From assembly GCA_963721105.1 (NCBI GenBank), contig CAVRHY010000011.1, positions 992,001 through 1,056,000 of the forward strand: a stretch of 64,000 nt of DNA, in the 5' to 3' direction. Below the pieces are notes generated by a model. The model worked only from the letters and a program-made list of their open reading frames with translations. It searched no databases and was not told where the DNA came from. The stretch comes from Thermohalobaculum sp963721105. GTDB lineage: Bacteria > Pseudomonadota > Alphaproteobacteria > Rhodobacterales > Rhodobacteraceae. Each line of letters begins with the position of its first letter. Position 1 is the stretch's first letter. Below are positions 17,650 to 26,313 of this stretch, piece after piece. Made by a program: the position numbers and the translations under genes.

Positions 17650-19086
17650 TCAGATCTCCAGCGCCGGGGTGGCGCCCGCTCCCTCCAGCTCCCAGACCGC
17701 CGACCAGCGGCCGTCGGTCCGGTCGAGCACCAGGAAGTTGCGGTCGGTCGTGTAGACGTGCGGCCTGCCAGGCAGCGGGTGCATGGCGATCGGGTTGGAC
17801 TTCAGCGGCGCCTCGCCGAGCTGCGCCAGCGCGCCCAGCGTTCGCGCATAGAGCTTCGGCGGCGGCGTGTTGGTGATGCCCGAGGCGATCAGCTGGTGCA
17901 GCTCTCCGTTCGACGTCTGCATCGTGGCGCGCGTGGCGAGGTGGATCTCGCCGGAGAGCACGGTGACGGTGACCCCCGGACGCTCGTGGACGCCGACGAG
18001 CTCACGCAGGAAGCGGCGCCATTCCTGGCGGTGGCGGCGGCTCTGCCACTGGTCCTTGAGGTCGGATTCGTAGGCCTGCGCGCCGGGTGTCACCATCATC
18101 AGCCGCTCGAGGATCGAGAGCCGCGGCCCCAGCGCCGGGACGCTGGAGAGCAGAAGCACCTTGCCGTCCTTGATCGGGGACAGCGCGGCCTGCAGCGCCT
18201 CCCAGCCGCGCGCGCCGATCACGCGCCGCGGCCGCCGCTCGGAGCGCAGGTCGGGCGCGACGACGTGCAGACCGGGCAGCGTCACCGCCCAGGTGAGGCT
18301 GTCGCCGGTCTGGTCGAGGCACGCCTCGGGCAGCTCGCCGGGCGGCGTGCATTGCTGGAACAGCAGGAAGAACTCGCGCGCGGCCGTGAAGAGGGTCCGG
18401 CCGACCGCGGAGTCGAGCGCCGCCTCGTCCAGCGAGCCCCAGCCGTTGCAGATGTCGTGGTCGTCCCACATCGCCAGCGAGGGCACGCGGGCGGCCAGCC
18501 AGGCGATCTCGGTCTGCGAGAACTCGAAGAGGTATCGCTTGAAGAACGCGGCGCGGAGCGCCTCGCGGAGCTCGGCGGTGCAGGCATCGCTGAGGCCACG
18601 CTCGATGTCGTCGGGCCAGCCCTTCGATGCGGGATGGGCGTTCACCGCCTCGTCGGCATAGATCTGGTCGCCGCCGTGCAGCAGCAGGTTCAGCGGCGCC
18701 GCGGCGTGGCGGTCGGCGAGCCGTCGCCACATGCAGTTGCGCTGCTCGGGCGGGCGGTCGAGGTCGCCCTCCTCCATGCCGTCGCACGAGACGTAGGCGA
18801 TGCTGAGGTCGCCCTCGCAGGCGGCGTTGACCGCGTAGCGCTCACCCTCGAGCTCGTACCAGGCGTCGGCCCGCGTCGGCAGCTCGAAGCGGTAGCGCCA
18901 GGCGATGCTGCCGCAGATTCCGGCCAGGCGCTCGGGCGAGGCGGTGGCGTTCTCGGTGGTAAGCTCGCCGGGCGTCTCGGCGTCGGGCCGCACGAAAAGC
19001 ACCGAAAGCCGCAAGCGGCCCGGGGAATGGCCTCGGAAATAAAGGATTGGACCCAGCCGCCCAGCGGTGGCTTCGGTGTCTGACAT
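17650..19086 (-). CDS. PhoD-like metallophosphoesterase
   Basis: 478-residue calcineurin-like phosphoesterase of the PhoD type. Metal-binding motifs are LLHGGDQIYADEAV, SLAMWDDHDICNGWGS and TVLSGEIHLATRA, in the order seen in PhoD alkaline phosphatase/phospholipase D proteins. No Tat or Sec signal is visible at the N-terminus (MSDTEATAGRLGPILYF), unlike secreted PhoD, so it is probably cytoplasmic. It belongs to the cytosolic PhoD-like group found in Proteobacteria. It converges with the CoA-transferase and lies 127 bp downstream of cobS on the same strand. Confidence 0.88.
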   Translation of the reverse strand: MSDTEATAGRLGPILYFRGHSPGRLRLSVLFVRPDAETPGELTTENATASPERLAGICGSIAWRYRFELPTRADAWYELEGERYAVNAACEGDLSIAYVSCDGMEEGDLDRPPEQRNCMWRRLADRHAAAPLNLLLHGGDQIYADEAVNAHPASKGWPDDIERGLSDACTAELREALRAAFFKRYLFEFSQTEIAWLAARVPSLAMWDDHDICNGWGSLDEAALDSAVGRTLFTAAREFFLLFQQCTPPGELPEACLDQTGDSLTWAVTLPGLHVVAPDLRSERRPRRVIGARGWEALQAALSPIKDGKVLLLSSVPALGPRLSILERLMMVTPGAQAYESDLKDQWQSRRHRQEWRRFLRELVGVHERPGVTVTVLSGEIHLATRATMQTSNGELHQLIASGITNTPPPKLYARTLGALAQLGEAPLKSNPIAMHPLPGRPHVYTTDRNFLVLDRTDGRWSAVWELEGAGATPALEI

Positions 19087-19213
19087 GCCCGCCTCGGCCT
19101 TGCTTCGCCGGGTGCTTCAACCCCGGGCGGCGGGATTCGATCCGTCAGGCGGATGGAAAGTGCGGGTGCGGAAGCCGGGCGCGAGCGGCGCGCCCCGGTC
19201 ATCCGCGGGCGGC

Positions 19214-20185
19214 CTATCCCAGGCTGACGCTGGCGGCGCTTTCCGGAAGCTCCTCGCCGAAGCACTTCTGGTAAAGCTCGGCCACCGTCTCGCGCTCCAG
19301 CTCGTCGCACTTGTTGAGGAAGGTCAGGCGGAAGGCGAAGCCATAGTCGTTGCCGAAGATCGCCGCGTTCTGCGCCCAGGTGATCACCGTGCGGGGCGAC
19401 ATGACGGTCGAGATGTCGCCGTTCATGAAGGCGTTGCGACTGAGCTCGGCCACCGTGACCATCTGCTTGATGATCTTCTCGCGGCCGTTGCGGTACTCGG
19501 GGCACTTGGCCAGCACGATCTCGGTCTCGGCGGCGTGCGGCAGGTAGTTCAGCGTGGTGACGATCGACCAGCGGTCCATCTGGCCCTGGTTGATCTGCTG
19601 CGTGCCGTGGTAGAGGCCCGTCGTGTCGCCGAGGCCGACCGTGTTCGCGGTGGCGAACAGGCGGAAGGACGGGTGCGGGTGGATCACCTGGTTCTGGTCG
19701 AGCAGCGTCAGCTTGCCGTCGACCTCGAGCACGCGCTGAATGACGAACATGACGTCCGGCCGGCCGGCGTCGTACTCGTCGAAGACGATGGCGGTCGGCG
19801 TGCGCAGCGCCCAGGGCAGGATGCCCTCCTGGAACTCGGTAACCTGCACGCCGTCCTTCAGCTTGATGGCGTCCTTGCCGATCAGGTCGATGCGGCTGAT
19901 GTGGCTGTCGAGGTTGACGCGCACGCACTGCCAGTTGAGGCGGGCGGCGACCTGCTCGATATGCGTCGACTTTCCGGTGCCGTGATAGCCTTGGATCATC
20001 ACGCGGCGGTTGTGGGCGAAGCCGGCGAGGATGGCGAGCGTGGTGTCGCGGTCGAAGCGGTAGGCGTTGTCGAGCGTCGGCACGCGGTCCGAGGGCTCGG
20101 CAAAGCCCTTGACCGTCATGTCGCTGTCGATCCCGAACGCATCGCGCACGGAGACGTCCACCGTCGGCCGCTCTGTCGTGCTCAT
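19214..20185 (-). CDS. cobS: Cobaltochelatase subunit CobS (AAA+ ATPase)
   Basis: 323-residue MoxR-class AAA+ ATPase that, with CobT and CobN, inserts cobalt into hydrogenobyrinic diamide in aerobic B12 synthesis. It has Walker A GYHGTGKSTHIEQ, Walker B TAIVFDEYDAGRPD and sensor-1 FRLFATANTVGLGDTTGLYH, and VSVRDAFGIDSDM at the N-terminus is characteristic. Start chosen at 20185 (MSTTERPTVDV); an ATG six codons upstream is also possible. The usual downstream partner cobT is absent. The next gene on this strand is the PhoD-like phosphoesterase. Confidence 0.93.
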   Translation of the reverse strand: MSTTERPTVDVSVRDAFGIDSDMTVKGFAEPSDRVPTLDNAYRFDRDTTLAILAGFAHNRRVMIQGYHGTGKSTHIEQVAARLNWQCVRVNLDSHISRIDLIGKDAIKLKDGVQVTEFQEGILPWALRTPTAIVFDEYDAGRPDVMFVIQRVLEVDGKLTLLDQNQVIHPHPSFRLFATANTVGLGDTTGLYHGTQQINQGQMDRWSIVTTLNYLPHAAETEIVLAKCPEYRNGREKIIKQMVTVAELSRNAFMNGDISTVMSPRTVITWAQNAAIFGNDYGFAFRLTFLNKCDELERETVAELYQKCFGEELPESAASVSLG

Positions 20186-20573
20186 CTTTCCGCCGTCTGC
20201 CATGTCTCGAAACCTCGGTCTGCCCGCCGCGTGCTGTTGGAACATAGTGGGGGGATTTGCAAGCCCAAGGCGGCGGGAGGGGGGCGGAGTGTCACGTGGG
20301 TGATGGGGGGGGACGCGGGGCGGAGTAGGGACGTGTGCGGGCCTGCTCACGCGTGAGCACTTTGCCATGTCATTGAAGATCTCGGTTTCCGTTTTGGCAT
20401 TCATCGGATTTTAACCGGGGTTACTGTGGTTCGCGGCCGGGTGGCGCGTGCGGGTGCGCGAAGCCGCGTCCGGCCCGACTGGCCGGCTTCCTCGTGGACG
20501 CCGTCCGGCCGGTGCGCGGGAAGACGCATGGCGCCTGCCCGCCCGGGTGCTATGATGATCGGCGCGGCTGCCG
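20186..20573. other. Intergenic region with a 16-bp palindrome
   Basis: The 388-bp gap between divergent cobS and the DUF1554-like gene has no supported gene. It contains a G-rich stretch (about 20250-20330) and a perfect palindrome TGCTCACGCGTGAGCA at 20344-20359, followed by a locally AT-richer segment (20360-20420) that could carry promoters. No cobalamin riboswitch was recognised before cobS. Confidence 0.45.
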
Positions 20574-20585
20574 ATGGAGGCGCAT

Positions 20586-21156
20586 GTGGTCAAGGGTCGA
20601 ACAGCTGTTCTGGTCCTGATCGCCCTCACAGTCGCCGCTCCGGCGGCGTTTGCGGACGACCAGACCAAGACGGTTTTTGTCACGCACTCCGCGCATTCCG
20701 GGAATTTCGGCGGGATCGCGGAAGCGGACAGGATCTGTCAGGAGGAAGCGGACGGCGCTTCGTCGATCGTTCCGCACGCCACTTACCTGGCTTGGCTTTC
20801 CGATGCCATGGAAAGCCCCGACACGCGCTTCGCCAAGGCGACCGTTCCGTATGTCTTGCCCGATGGCGACGATGATCGCGAAGAATTATTCGGATCTTAC
20901 GGACGGATCGCTCGTCCATCAGATCGACATGGAGCCCAGCGGAGTATCTGTCGGAACCCAGTACACATGGACAGGAACGAAGTCGGACGGCACGTCAGCC
21001 GGCGATTGGCTCTCCTGCGACGGTTGGAAAGCCGACCCGCTCGTGAACTTCAACGGGATGGGCGGGAGGACGGAGCGCAAGGACAGCATCTGGTCGAGCC
21101 GCATCGCCCGCGTCGGTTGCGCGCGCCTGCACAGGCTCTGGTGTTTCCAGCAGTAG
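20586..21156 (+). CDS. Exported DUF1554-like (lectin-like fold) protein, frameshifted
   Basis: About 190 residues with a Sec signal peptide (MKGRTAVLVLIALTVAAPAA at the start). The mature domain reads KTVFVTHSAHSGNFGGIAEA, CQEEADGASS, TYLAWLSDAMESPDTRF and, after a +1 shift near 20870, NYSDLTDGSLVHQIDM, TYTWTG-like YTWTGTKSDGT and GDWLSCDGW. These are the spaced Cys, Trp and Asp motifs of DUF1554/collagen-like lectin-fold proteins, best known from Leptospira and environmental bacteria. The GTG at 20586 is preferred over the ATG at 20574 because GGAGG stands five bases before it. Function unknown; probably periplasmic or extracellular. Confidence 0.6.
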
Positions 21157-21198
21157 GGGCGTTCAGGGGCGGGGAGTGACGCAGGCCGGCACGCCATC

Positions 21199-21385
21199 TC
21201 AGAAATCTACCGCAATGCCCTTCCTCTCCCAGTCGCCGTAGCGCACGGGCTCCAGGCCATCCTTGCGGCCGCCGTGCTCGGGGGGCAGGGCGAGGGGCTT
21301 TGCGCAGGCGGCGGCGTTCCTCGGCCTCGGCCAGGGCGCGTAGCGCTGCCGGGGGGAGACCTTCAACCTGTTTGTCGTCCGACAT
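21199..21385 (-). CDS. DUF1674 protein, succinate dehydrogenase assembly factor 4 homologue, frameshifted
   Basis: Short protein of about 62 residues. The C-terminus EHGGRKDGLEPVRYGDWERK followed by GIAVDF is the hallmark of DUF1674/SdhAF4, which binds flavinylated SdhA and aids succinate dehydrogenase assembly. The N-terminus MSDDKQVEGLPPAALRALAE is in another frame; a shift near 21305 joins AEAEERRR to the C-terminal part. It diverges from htpX, an arrangement found in many alphaproteobacteria. Confidence 0.75.
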
Positions 21386-21450
21386 ATATCCTCCGCGGGC
21401 CCGTGCATCCTGAGATATCGCACGGGGTTTCTACCGCAAGGCAGGGAAAG

Positions 21451-22394
21451 ATGAACATCGTCAAGACCGGGATGCTGCTGGCCGCGATGACGGCGCTGTT
21501 CCTGGGCGTCGGCTACCTGATCGGCGGCACGGGGGGCATGCTGATCGCGCTAGTTTTCGCGGTCGGCACGAACGCCTACGCCTGGTGGAACTCGGACAAG
21601 CTGGCGCTGCGGATGCACAAGGCGCGCCCGGTGACGCGGGCCAGCGCGCCCGAGCTGGTCGGGCTGGTCGAGGAGCTGGCGCGGCGTGCCGAGATCCCGG
21701 TGCCGGCGGTCTATGTCATCGACAGCGAGCAGCCGAACGCCTTCGCCACCGGGCGCAGCCCCGACAAGGCGGCGGTGGCGGCGACGACGGGCATCATCCG
21801 GATGCTGAGCCGCGACGAACTGGCCGGCGTGCTGGCGCACGAGCTGGGGCACGTGAAGAACCGCGACACGCTGATCATGACGGTGGCGGCGACGGTCGCG
21901 GGCGCGATCTCGATGCTGGCGCAGTTCGGGTTCTTCTTCGGCGGCATGGGCGGGCGCGACCGGAACGGGTTCGGGATCATCGGGGTGCTGCTGTCGGTCA
22001 TCCTGGCGCCTCTGGCGGCGATGCTGATCCAGATGATGATCAGCCGGACGCGCGAGTACTCGGCCGACCGATTCGGCGGCGAGATCTCGGGCAACCCGCT
22101 GGCGCTGGCCTCGGCGTTGAACAAGATTTCCGGCGCGGCGCACCGGATCGAGATGCCCTCGGCCGAGCGCAACCCGGCCTCGGCGCACCTCTTCATCGTC
22201 AACCCGCTGTCGGGGGCGCGGATGGACAACCTGTTCTCGACCCACCCGAGCACCGAGAACCGCATCGCGGCGCTGCGCCAGCTTGCCACCGAGATGGGCC
22301 GGACGGCGCGGCCCGGCGGTGACGCGGGCGAGGGGCCGGCGGCGCGGGCGGCGGCTGGGCGCGGCCTCCGACGACGGGGCGGACCCGCTCGTGA
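21451..22394 (+). CDS. htpX: Protease HtpX (M48 membrane metalloprotease)
   Basis: Inner-membrane zinc protease for misfolded membrane proteins. Two N-terminal membrane spans (about 5-24 and 27-46), the zinc motif HELGH at residues 130-134 in ELAGVLAHELGHVKNRD, a second hydrophobic hairpin (residues 147-170 and 175-195) and the EYSADRFGG third-ligand region are all present. The STHPSTENRIAALRQLA tail is conserved. After about residue 295 the frame runs open through rsmB, so a base error between 22310 and 22390 probably hides the true stop. The TGA at 22392-22394, overlapping the rsmB ATG, is the likely end. Confidence 0.92.
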
Positions 22395-23711
22395 TGGCGC
22401 GTCCCGGGGGGGCGGTGCGCGGCCGGGGTCGCCCGGCCGATGTTGCGGGGCTGCCGGCGAGGCGGGCCGCGCTGCGACTGCTGGACGGGGTTTTCCAGGG
22501 AGCGATGCTGGAGGAGGCCCCGGTCGGCTCGGGCGGCGGCAGCGGTGCCGAGCGGGCCGAGGCGCGCGGGCTGGCCGAGCTGACTCTGCGCCGTCTGGGG
22601 CAGGTCGACGACGCGCTGGGGCGCTTTGTCGAGCGGGTGCCGGCCGGGACGGGGCGGCAGATCCTGCGGCTGATGGCGGCAGAGCTGCTGTTCGCCGGGA
22701 CGCCGCCGCACGCGGCGGTCGACCTGGGCGTGCGGCTGGCGCAGGGCGAGAAGCGGACGGCCCGGCTGGCCGGGCTGGTCAACGCGGTCGGGCGCAAGCT
22801 GGCGGCGGCGGACGGGCTGGTGGCCGAACAGGACGCCGCGGCGCTGAACATGCCGGCCTGGCTGGCGCGGGCGCTGGCGCGCGACTGGGGCGCCGACGTG
22901 GCGCGGGCGATCGCCGAGGGGCATCTGGTCGGGGCGCCGCATGATCTGACGCCGAAGGTGCCCGGCGATGCCGACGGCGCTGGCGCAGGAGCTGGACGCG
23001 CGCGCGTTGCCGACGGGCAGCCTGCGGCTGCCGGGGCGGCCGCAGCTGACGGCGCTGCCAGGGTTTTCGGCGGGCGCCTGGTGGGTGCAGGACGCCGCCG
23101 CGGCGCTGCCGGCGCGGCTGGTGCCCTCGCCGGAGGGCAAGCGCGTGCTGGACCTCTGCGCCGCCCCCGGGGGCAAGACGATGCAGCTGGCGGCGGCGGG
23201 CGCGCGGGTGACGGCGCTCGACGCCTCCGCGCCGCGCATGGGGCGGTTGCGCGAGAACCTGGGCCGCACGGGGCTGGAGGCCGAGACGGTGGTTGCAGAT
23301 GCGCTGCACTGGCAGGCGGAGGCGCCGTTCGACGCGGTTCTGCTGGACGCGCCCTGCACGGCGACGGGGACGATACGGCGGCATCCGGAGCTGCCCTACC
23401 GGGCGGATGGGCGCGGGCTGCCGGCGCTGGTTGAGCTGCAGCGCCGGCTGCTGGACCGCGCCTGGGGCTGTGTGGCGCCGGGGGGCGTGCTGATGTTCTG
23501 CACCTGCTCGCTGTTCAAGGCCGAGGGCGAGGCGCAGGCGGCGGAGTTCGCGGCGCGGGCCGCGGGCGCGGTCGCCATGCCGGTCGGCGCGGACGAGGTG
23601 CCGGCCGAGTTCGTATCCGGCGGCTGGTTGCGAACGCGGCCGGACCAGTGGGTCGATCGCGGCGGGGTGGACGGGTTCTTCGCGGCCCGGTTCCGGAGGG
23701 AATCGGCCTGA
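22394..23711 (+). CDS. rsmB: 16S rRNA (cytosine-967-C5) methyltransferase RsmB, frameshifted
   Basis: SAM-dependent m5C methyltransferase of about 438 residues. The N-terminal NusB-like helical domain (LPARRAALRLLDGVFQGAM to LVNAVGRKLAAAD) is followed by the catalytic domain: LDLCAAPGGKTMQLAAAG for SAM, the DAPCTATGTIRRHPE motif with its PC Cys, and FCTCSLFKAEGEAQAA with the nucleophilic Cys. One inserted base near 22976 separates DLTPKVPGDAD from ALAQELDARALPTG. It overlaps the probable htpX stop, giving the htpX-rsmB pair common in alphaproteobacteria. Confidence 0.9.
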
Positions 23712-24191
23712 CGCGATTCGCCGGAGCGGGTGGATCGCACGTTGGAGAACCGGGTCCGGGCGCCTGTCGCGCGTCGTTTCCGCGACCGGGCGAAGCGTTC
23801 GCGGCGCGTGGGGCAAAAAATGTGCATCCGGTGGTGCGAGGCCCGGCGGCGGGCTGGTGCGGAACGGAGTGCGGGGCGGACCATGAACACCGGGCGAACG
23901 GGTAAAGAGATGGTTGGCGCCGGCCGCTAAAGGTAAACGGAACGTAAACGTAAAGCATTGCAATCGCAGGAGTTTTGCGGAAAATTTGCTTGACCGGACG
24001 CGCGCTCCAGGGTACCTCTTTCGGCACGCTACCAAAAGTGGCGGCGGACCGGGGCGGTGCCCGAGGGTCCGCAAAACGGGCCGGCCGGGGGGCTGGCCTT
24101 TTTCGCAACCGGGATCGCCGAGGTCGTGGCGCGGGGGAAACTCCGGCGCTGGCCGCGGCATCCGCGATCCGAGAAATCGAAGGACGTAGCC
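23712..24191 (+). promoter_or_regulatory. Leader region of the gene transfer agent cluster
   Basis: The 480-bp gap before the first GTA gene has no supported gene. It holds five TAAA-centred motifs between about 23901 and 23955 (GGTAAAGA, GCTAAAGG, GGTAAACG, CGTAAACG and CGTAAAGC), a TTGACC box at 23990-23995 with a weak -10 (TACCTC, 24013-24018, 17-bp spacing), and a hairpin GGCCGGC / GCTGGCC followed by TTTTT at 24079-24103. The last looks like an intrinsic terminator or attenuator inside the leader. GTA operons are under tight cell-cycle-linked control in relatives; the sites here are my reading only. Confidence 0.45.
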
Positions 24192-24539
24192 GTGGGAACG
24201 ACGATCGACGCGAAGGTCGGTCGGCGGGGGGGCGCGTATTCGGTTGAGGAACTCGAGAATACCCTCAATCGGGCGCGTCGGCTTCTGGCCGACACGATGG
24301 CTCTGCTCGAGCTGGAGAACGAGAAGTTCTTCAAGACGGAGCTGGAGGATGACGAGAAGGCCCACCTCGACGAGGTGGTAAAGCTGATCAAGCAGACCCA
24401 GAGGGCGATGCAGACCGTGCTGGACATCGAGGTGAAGTACGGGCTGAGCCCGCTCGAATCCGGGCAGCAGCTGGACCTGGAGGCGGCGCGTGAAGAAATC
24501 CTCGAGCGATTTGACCGCATCTGTCGCGCGGCTGCCTGA
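24192..24539 (+). CDS. Gene transfer agent gp1-like protein (small terminase role)
   Basis: 115-residue, highly charged, helix-rich protein with likely coiled-coil segments (YSVEELENTLNRARRLLADT and DDEKAHLDEVVKLIKQTQRA). It occupies the first position of the RcGTA-type cluster, where gp1 acts as the small terminase subunit. The GTG start at 24192 follows GAAGGA by seven bases and avoids a non-conserved upstream extension. It overlaps the large terminase gene by 50 bp. Confidence 0.75.
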   Translation: MGTTIDAKVGRRGGAYSVEELENTLNRARRLLADTMALLELENEKFFKTELEDDEKAHLDEVVKLIKQTQRAMQTVLDIEVKYGLSPLESGQQLDLEAAREEILERFDRICRAAA

Positions 24540-25839
24540 CGACAAGCGCCGCGCGTTCCTGGACAGCCTGTCCGCGAACGCGCTGGCCTCGATGCCGTGG
24601 CTGTGGGAGGTCTGGGCGAACCCGCTGCACCAGCGGGCGCCCCGGGGCGATTGGACCACCTGGGTCATCCTGGGTGGCCGCGGCGCGGGCAAGACCCGCG
24701 CCGGCGCCGAGTGGATCCGCAGCCGCGTCGAGGGGGCGACGCCGCTGACCGGCGGCGTCGCCCGCCGGGTGGCGCTGGTCGGCGAGACCCTGGAGCAGGC
24801 GCGCGGCGTGATGGTCGAGGGCGACAGCGGCCTGCTGGCGTCCTCGCCTCCCGACCGGCGGCCGAAGCTGATCGCCAGCCAGCACAAGCTGGTCTGGCCG
24901 AACGGGGCGGAGGCGTTCCTGCACTCGGCCACCAGCTACGAGGGGCTGAGAGGCCCGCAGTTCGACACGGCATGGTCGGACGAGCTGGCCAAGTGGCGCC
25001 ACGGCGGCGAGGCGTGGGACATGCTGCAGTTCACGCTGCGGCTCGGCAACGATCCGCGCCAGCTGGTGACGACGACGCCGAAGGACGTGCCGGTGTTGCT
25101 CGAGATCCTGGGAGAGCCGGGAACGGTGGTCAGCCATGCGGGTACCGAGGCGAACCGGATCAACCTGGCGCCGGGCTTCATCGAGCGGTTGCAGGCCCGC
25201 TATGGCGGCACGCGGATGGGCCGGCAGGAGCTGGACGGCGAGCTGATCCGGGACGTCGAGGGCGCGCTCTGGACGCGCGCCATGATCGACGACGGCCGGC
25301 AGCCCGCGCCCGAGAGCTTCTCGCGCATCGTGGTGGCGGTGGACCCGCCGGCCTCGAGCGGCGCGAAGGCCGACGAGTGCGGCATCGTGGTCGCCGGGGT
25401 GGTGGCCGAGGGGCCGCCGCGCGGCTGGCGGGCCTGGGTGCTGGCCGACTGGTCCTGCCGCGGGCTGAGCCCCAAGGGCTGGGCCGAGCGGGCGGTCGCC
25501 GCCTATGACGAGTTCCGGGCGGACCGGCTGGTCGCCGAGACGAACCAGGGCGGCAACATGGTCGAGGAGGTGGTCCGCACGGTGGCGCCGCACATCGCCT
25601 TTACCGGCGTCAACGCCCGGCTGGGGAAGCGGGCGCGGGCCGAGCCGGTCGCGGCGCTCTACGAGCAGGGCCGGGTGCATCACGCCGAGCCGTTCGCCGA
25701 GCTGGAGGACCAGATGTGCAGCTTCGTCGCCGGCAAGGGGCCGAGCCCCGACCGGCTGGATGCACTGGTCTGGGCGCTGACCGAGTTGATCATTGCGGCA
25801 CCCGCGACGAAGGAAGGGCCGCGGGTGCGGATGCTGTAG
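24490..25839 (+). CDS. Gene transfer agent large terminase (TerL, gp2)
   Basis: 449-residue DNA packaging motor. The N-terminal ATPase has Walker A GGRGAGKT (residues 62-69) and a Walker B-like FDTAWSDE (catalytic Glu165). The C-terminal RNase H-like nuclease begins VVAVDPPASS (Asp285) and includes ADRLVAETNQGGNMVEE and a late acidic motif RLDALVWAL. These are the residues expected for headful packaging of host DNA. The GTG start is six bases after GGAGG, inside gp1. The gene is intact, which argues for a functional particle. Confidence 0.95.
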   Translation: MKKSSSDLTASVARLPDDKRRAFLDSLSANALASMPWLWEVWANPLHQRAPRGDWTTWVILGGRGAGKTRAGAEWIRSRVEGATPLTGGVARRVALVGETLEQARGVMVEGDSGLLASSPPDRRPKLIASQHKLVWPNGAEAFLHSATSYEGLRGPQFDTAWSDELAKWRHGGEAWDMLQFTLRLGNDPRQLVTTTPKDVPVLLEILGEPGTVVSHAGTEANRINLAPGFIERLQARYGGTRMGRQELDGELIRDVEGALWTRAMIDDGRQPAPESFSRIVVAVDPPASSGAKADECGIVVAGVVAEGPPRGWRAWVLADWSCRGLSPKGWAERAVAAYDEFRADRLVAETNQGGNMVEEVVRTVAPHIAFTGVNARLGKRARAEPVAALYEQGRVHHAEPFAELEDQMCSFVAGKGPSPDRLDALVWALTELIIAAPATKEGPRVRML

Positions 25840-26313
25840 GCATCGCCTTCCGCCCAGGCGGGCTTCCAATCGTAGCCGTAGGCATGACGTACGGTTACCG
25901 GGAGATGGTCCCTGGCGAGTGCGGTATTCGTGCAACATGCAGGTTGCCGCCGCGGCAGGTTGCATGGAACGGGGCGGCCGGGAGCCCGTTGGTTCCGCAA
26001 TTCCGCCGCGGTTCGGTGACCGCATCGGCAGAAGGCAGGGTCCGGGCGCGGAGCATTCTCCCCCTTGTCGGGGTCGAGAACCGGCCCACGGAGCCGAGGG
26101 GACGGAATTGCCGGCCGGGCGCGGACCCGGGACGCCGGCAGGGTGGGCGCGAGCCCACCCACGAACCGGGAGAGGGGCGCTTGCCCCTCTCCCAATCCCG
26201 ACAGCGACGGACAGAGCGGCTCCGGCACCTGGCGTGCCGGCGGTCTGCCTGCTCGCGCTGCAGACCGGCCGGGACACCACCCGGCAGACGGCTCAGGCAG
26301 ACTGGAGACAGAG
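25840..26313. other. 474-bp non-coding block inside the GTA cluster, between terminase and portal
   Basis: No supported protein lies here. It contains a CATGCA...TGCATG pair around repeated GCAGGTTGC (about 25935-25970) and two strong adjacent hairpins, listed separately at 26141-26193. In most GTA clusters the corresponding genes lie close together, so this looks like an insertion of repeat material. It would place termination-prone structure between packaging and head genes. Confidence 0.55.
26141..26193. repeat. Twin perfect hairpins of a dispersed GC-rich repeat
   Basis: GGGTGGGC-GCGA-GCCCACCC (26141-26160) is followed by an 11-bp stem GGGAGAGGGGC / GCCCCTCTCCC with a GCTT tetraloop (26168-26193). 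The first hairpin shares its stem with copies at 63767-63836, so it belongs to a dispersed family. It sits inside the terminase-portal gap. Confidence 0.7.

Noticed and set aside
20186..20573. Cobalamin riboswitch before cobS
   Set aside because: No B12-box-like sequence or the expected stem pattern was seen in the gap. Only a palindrome and G-rich DNA are present.
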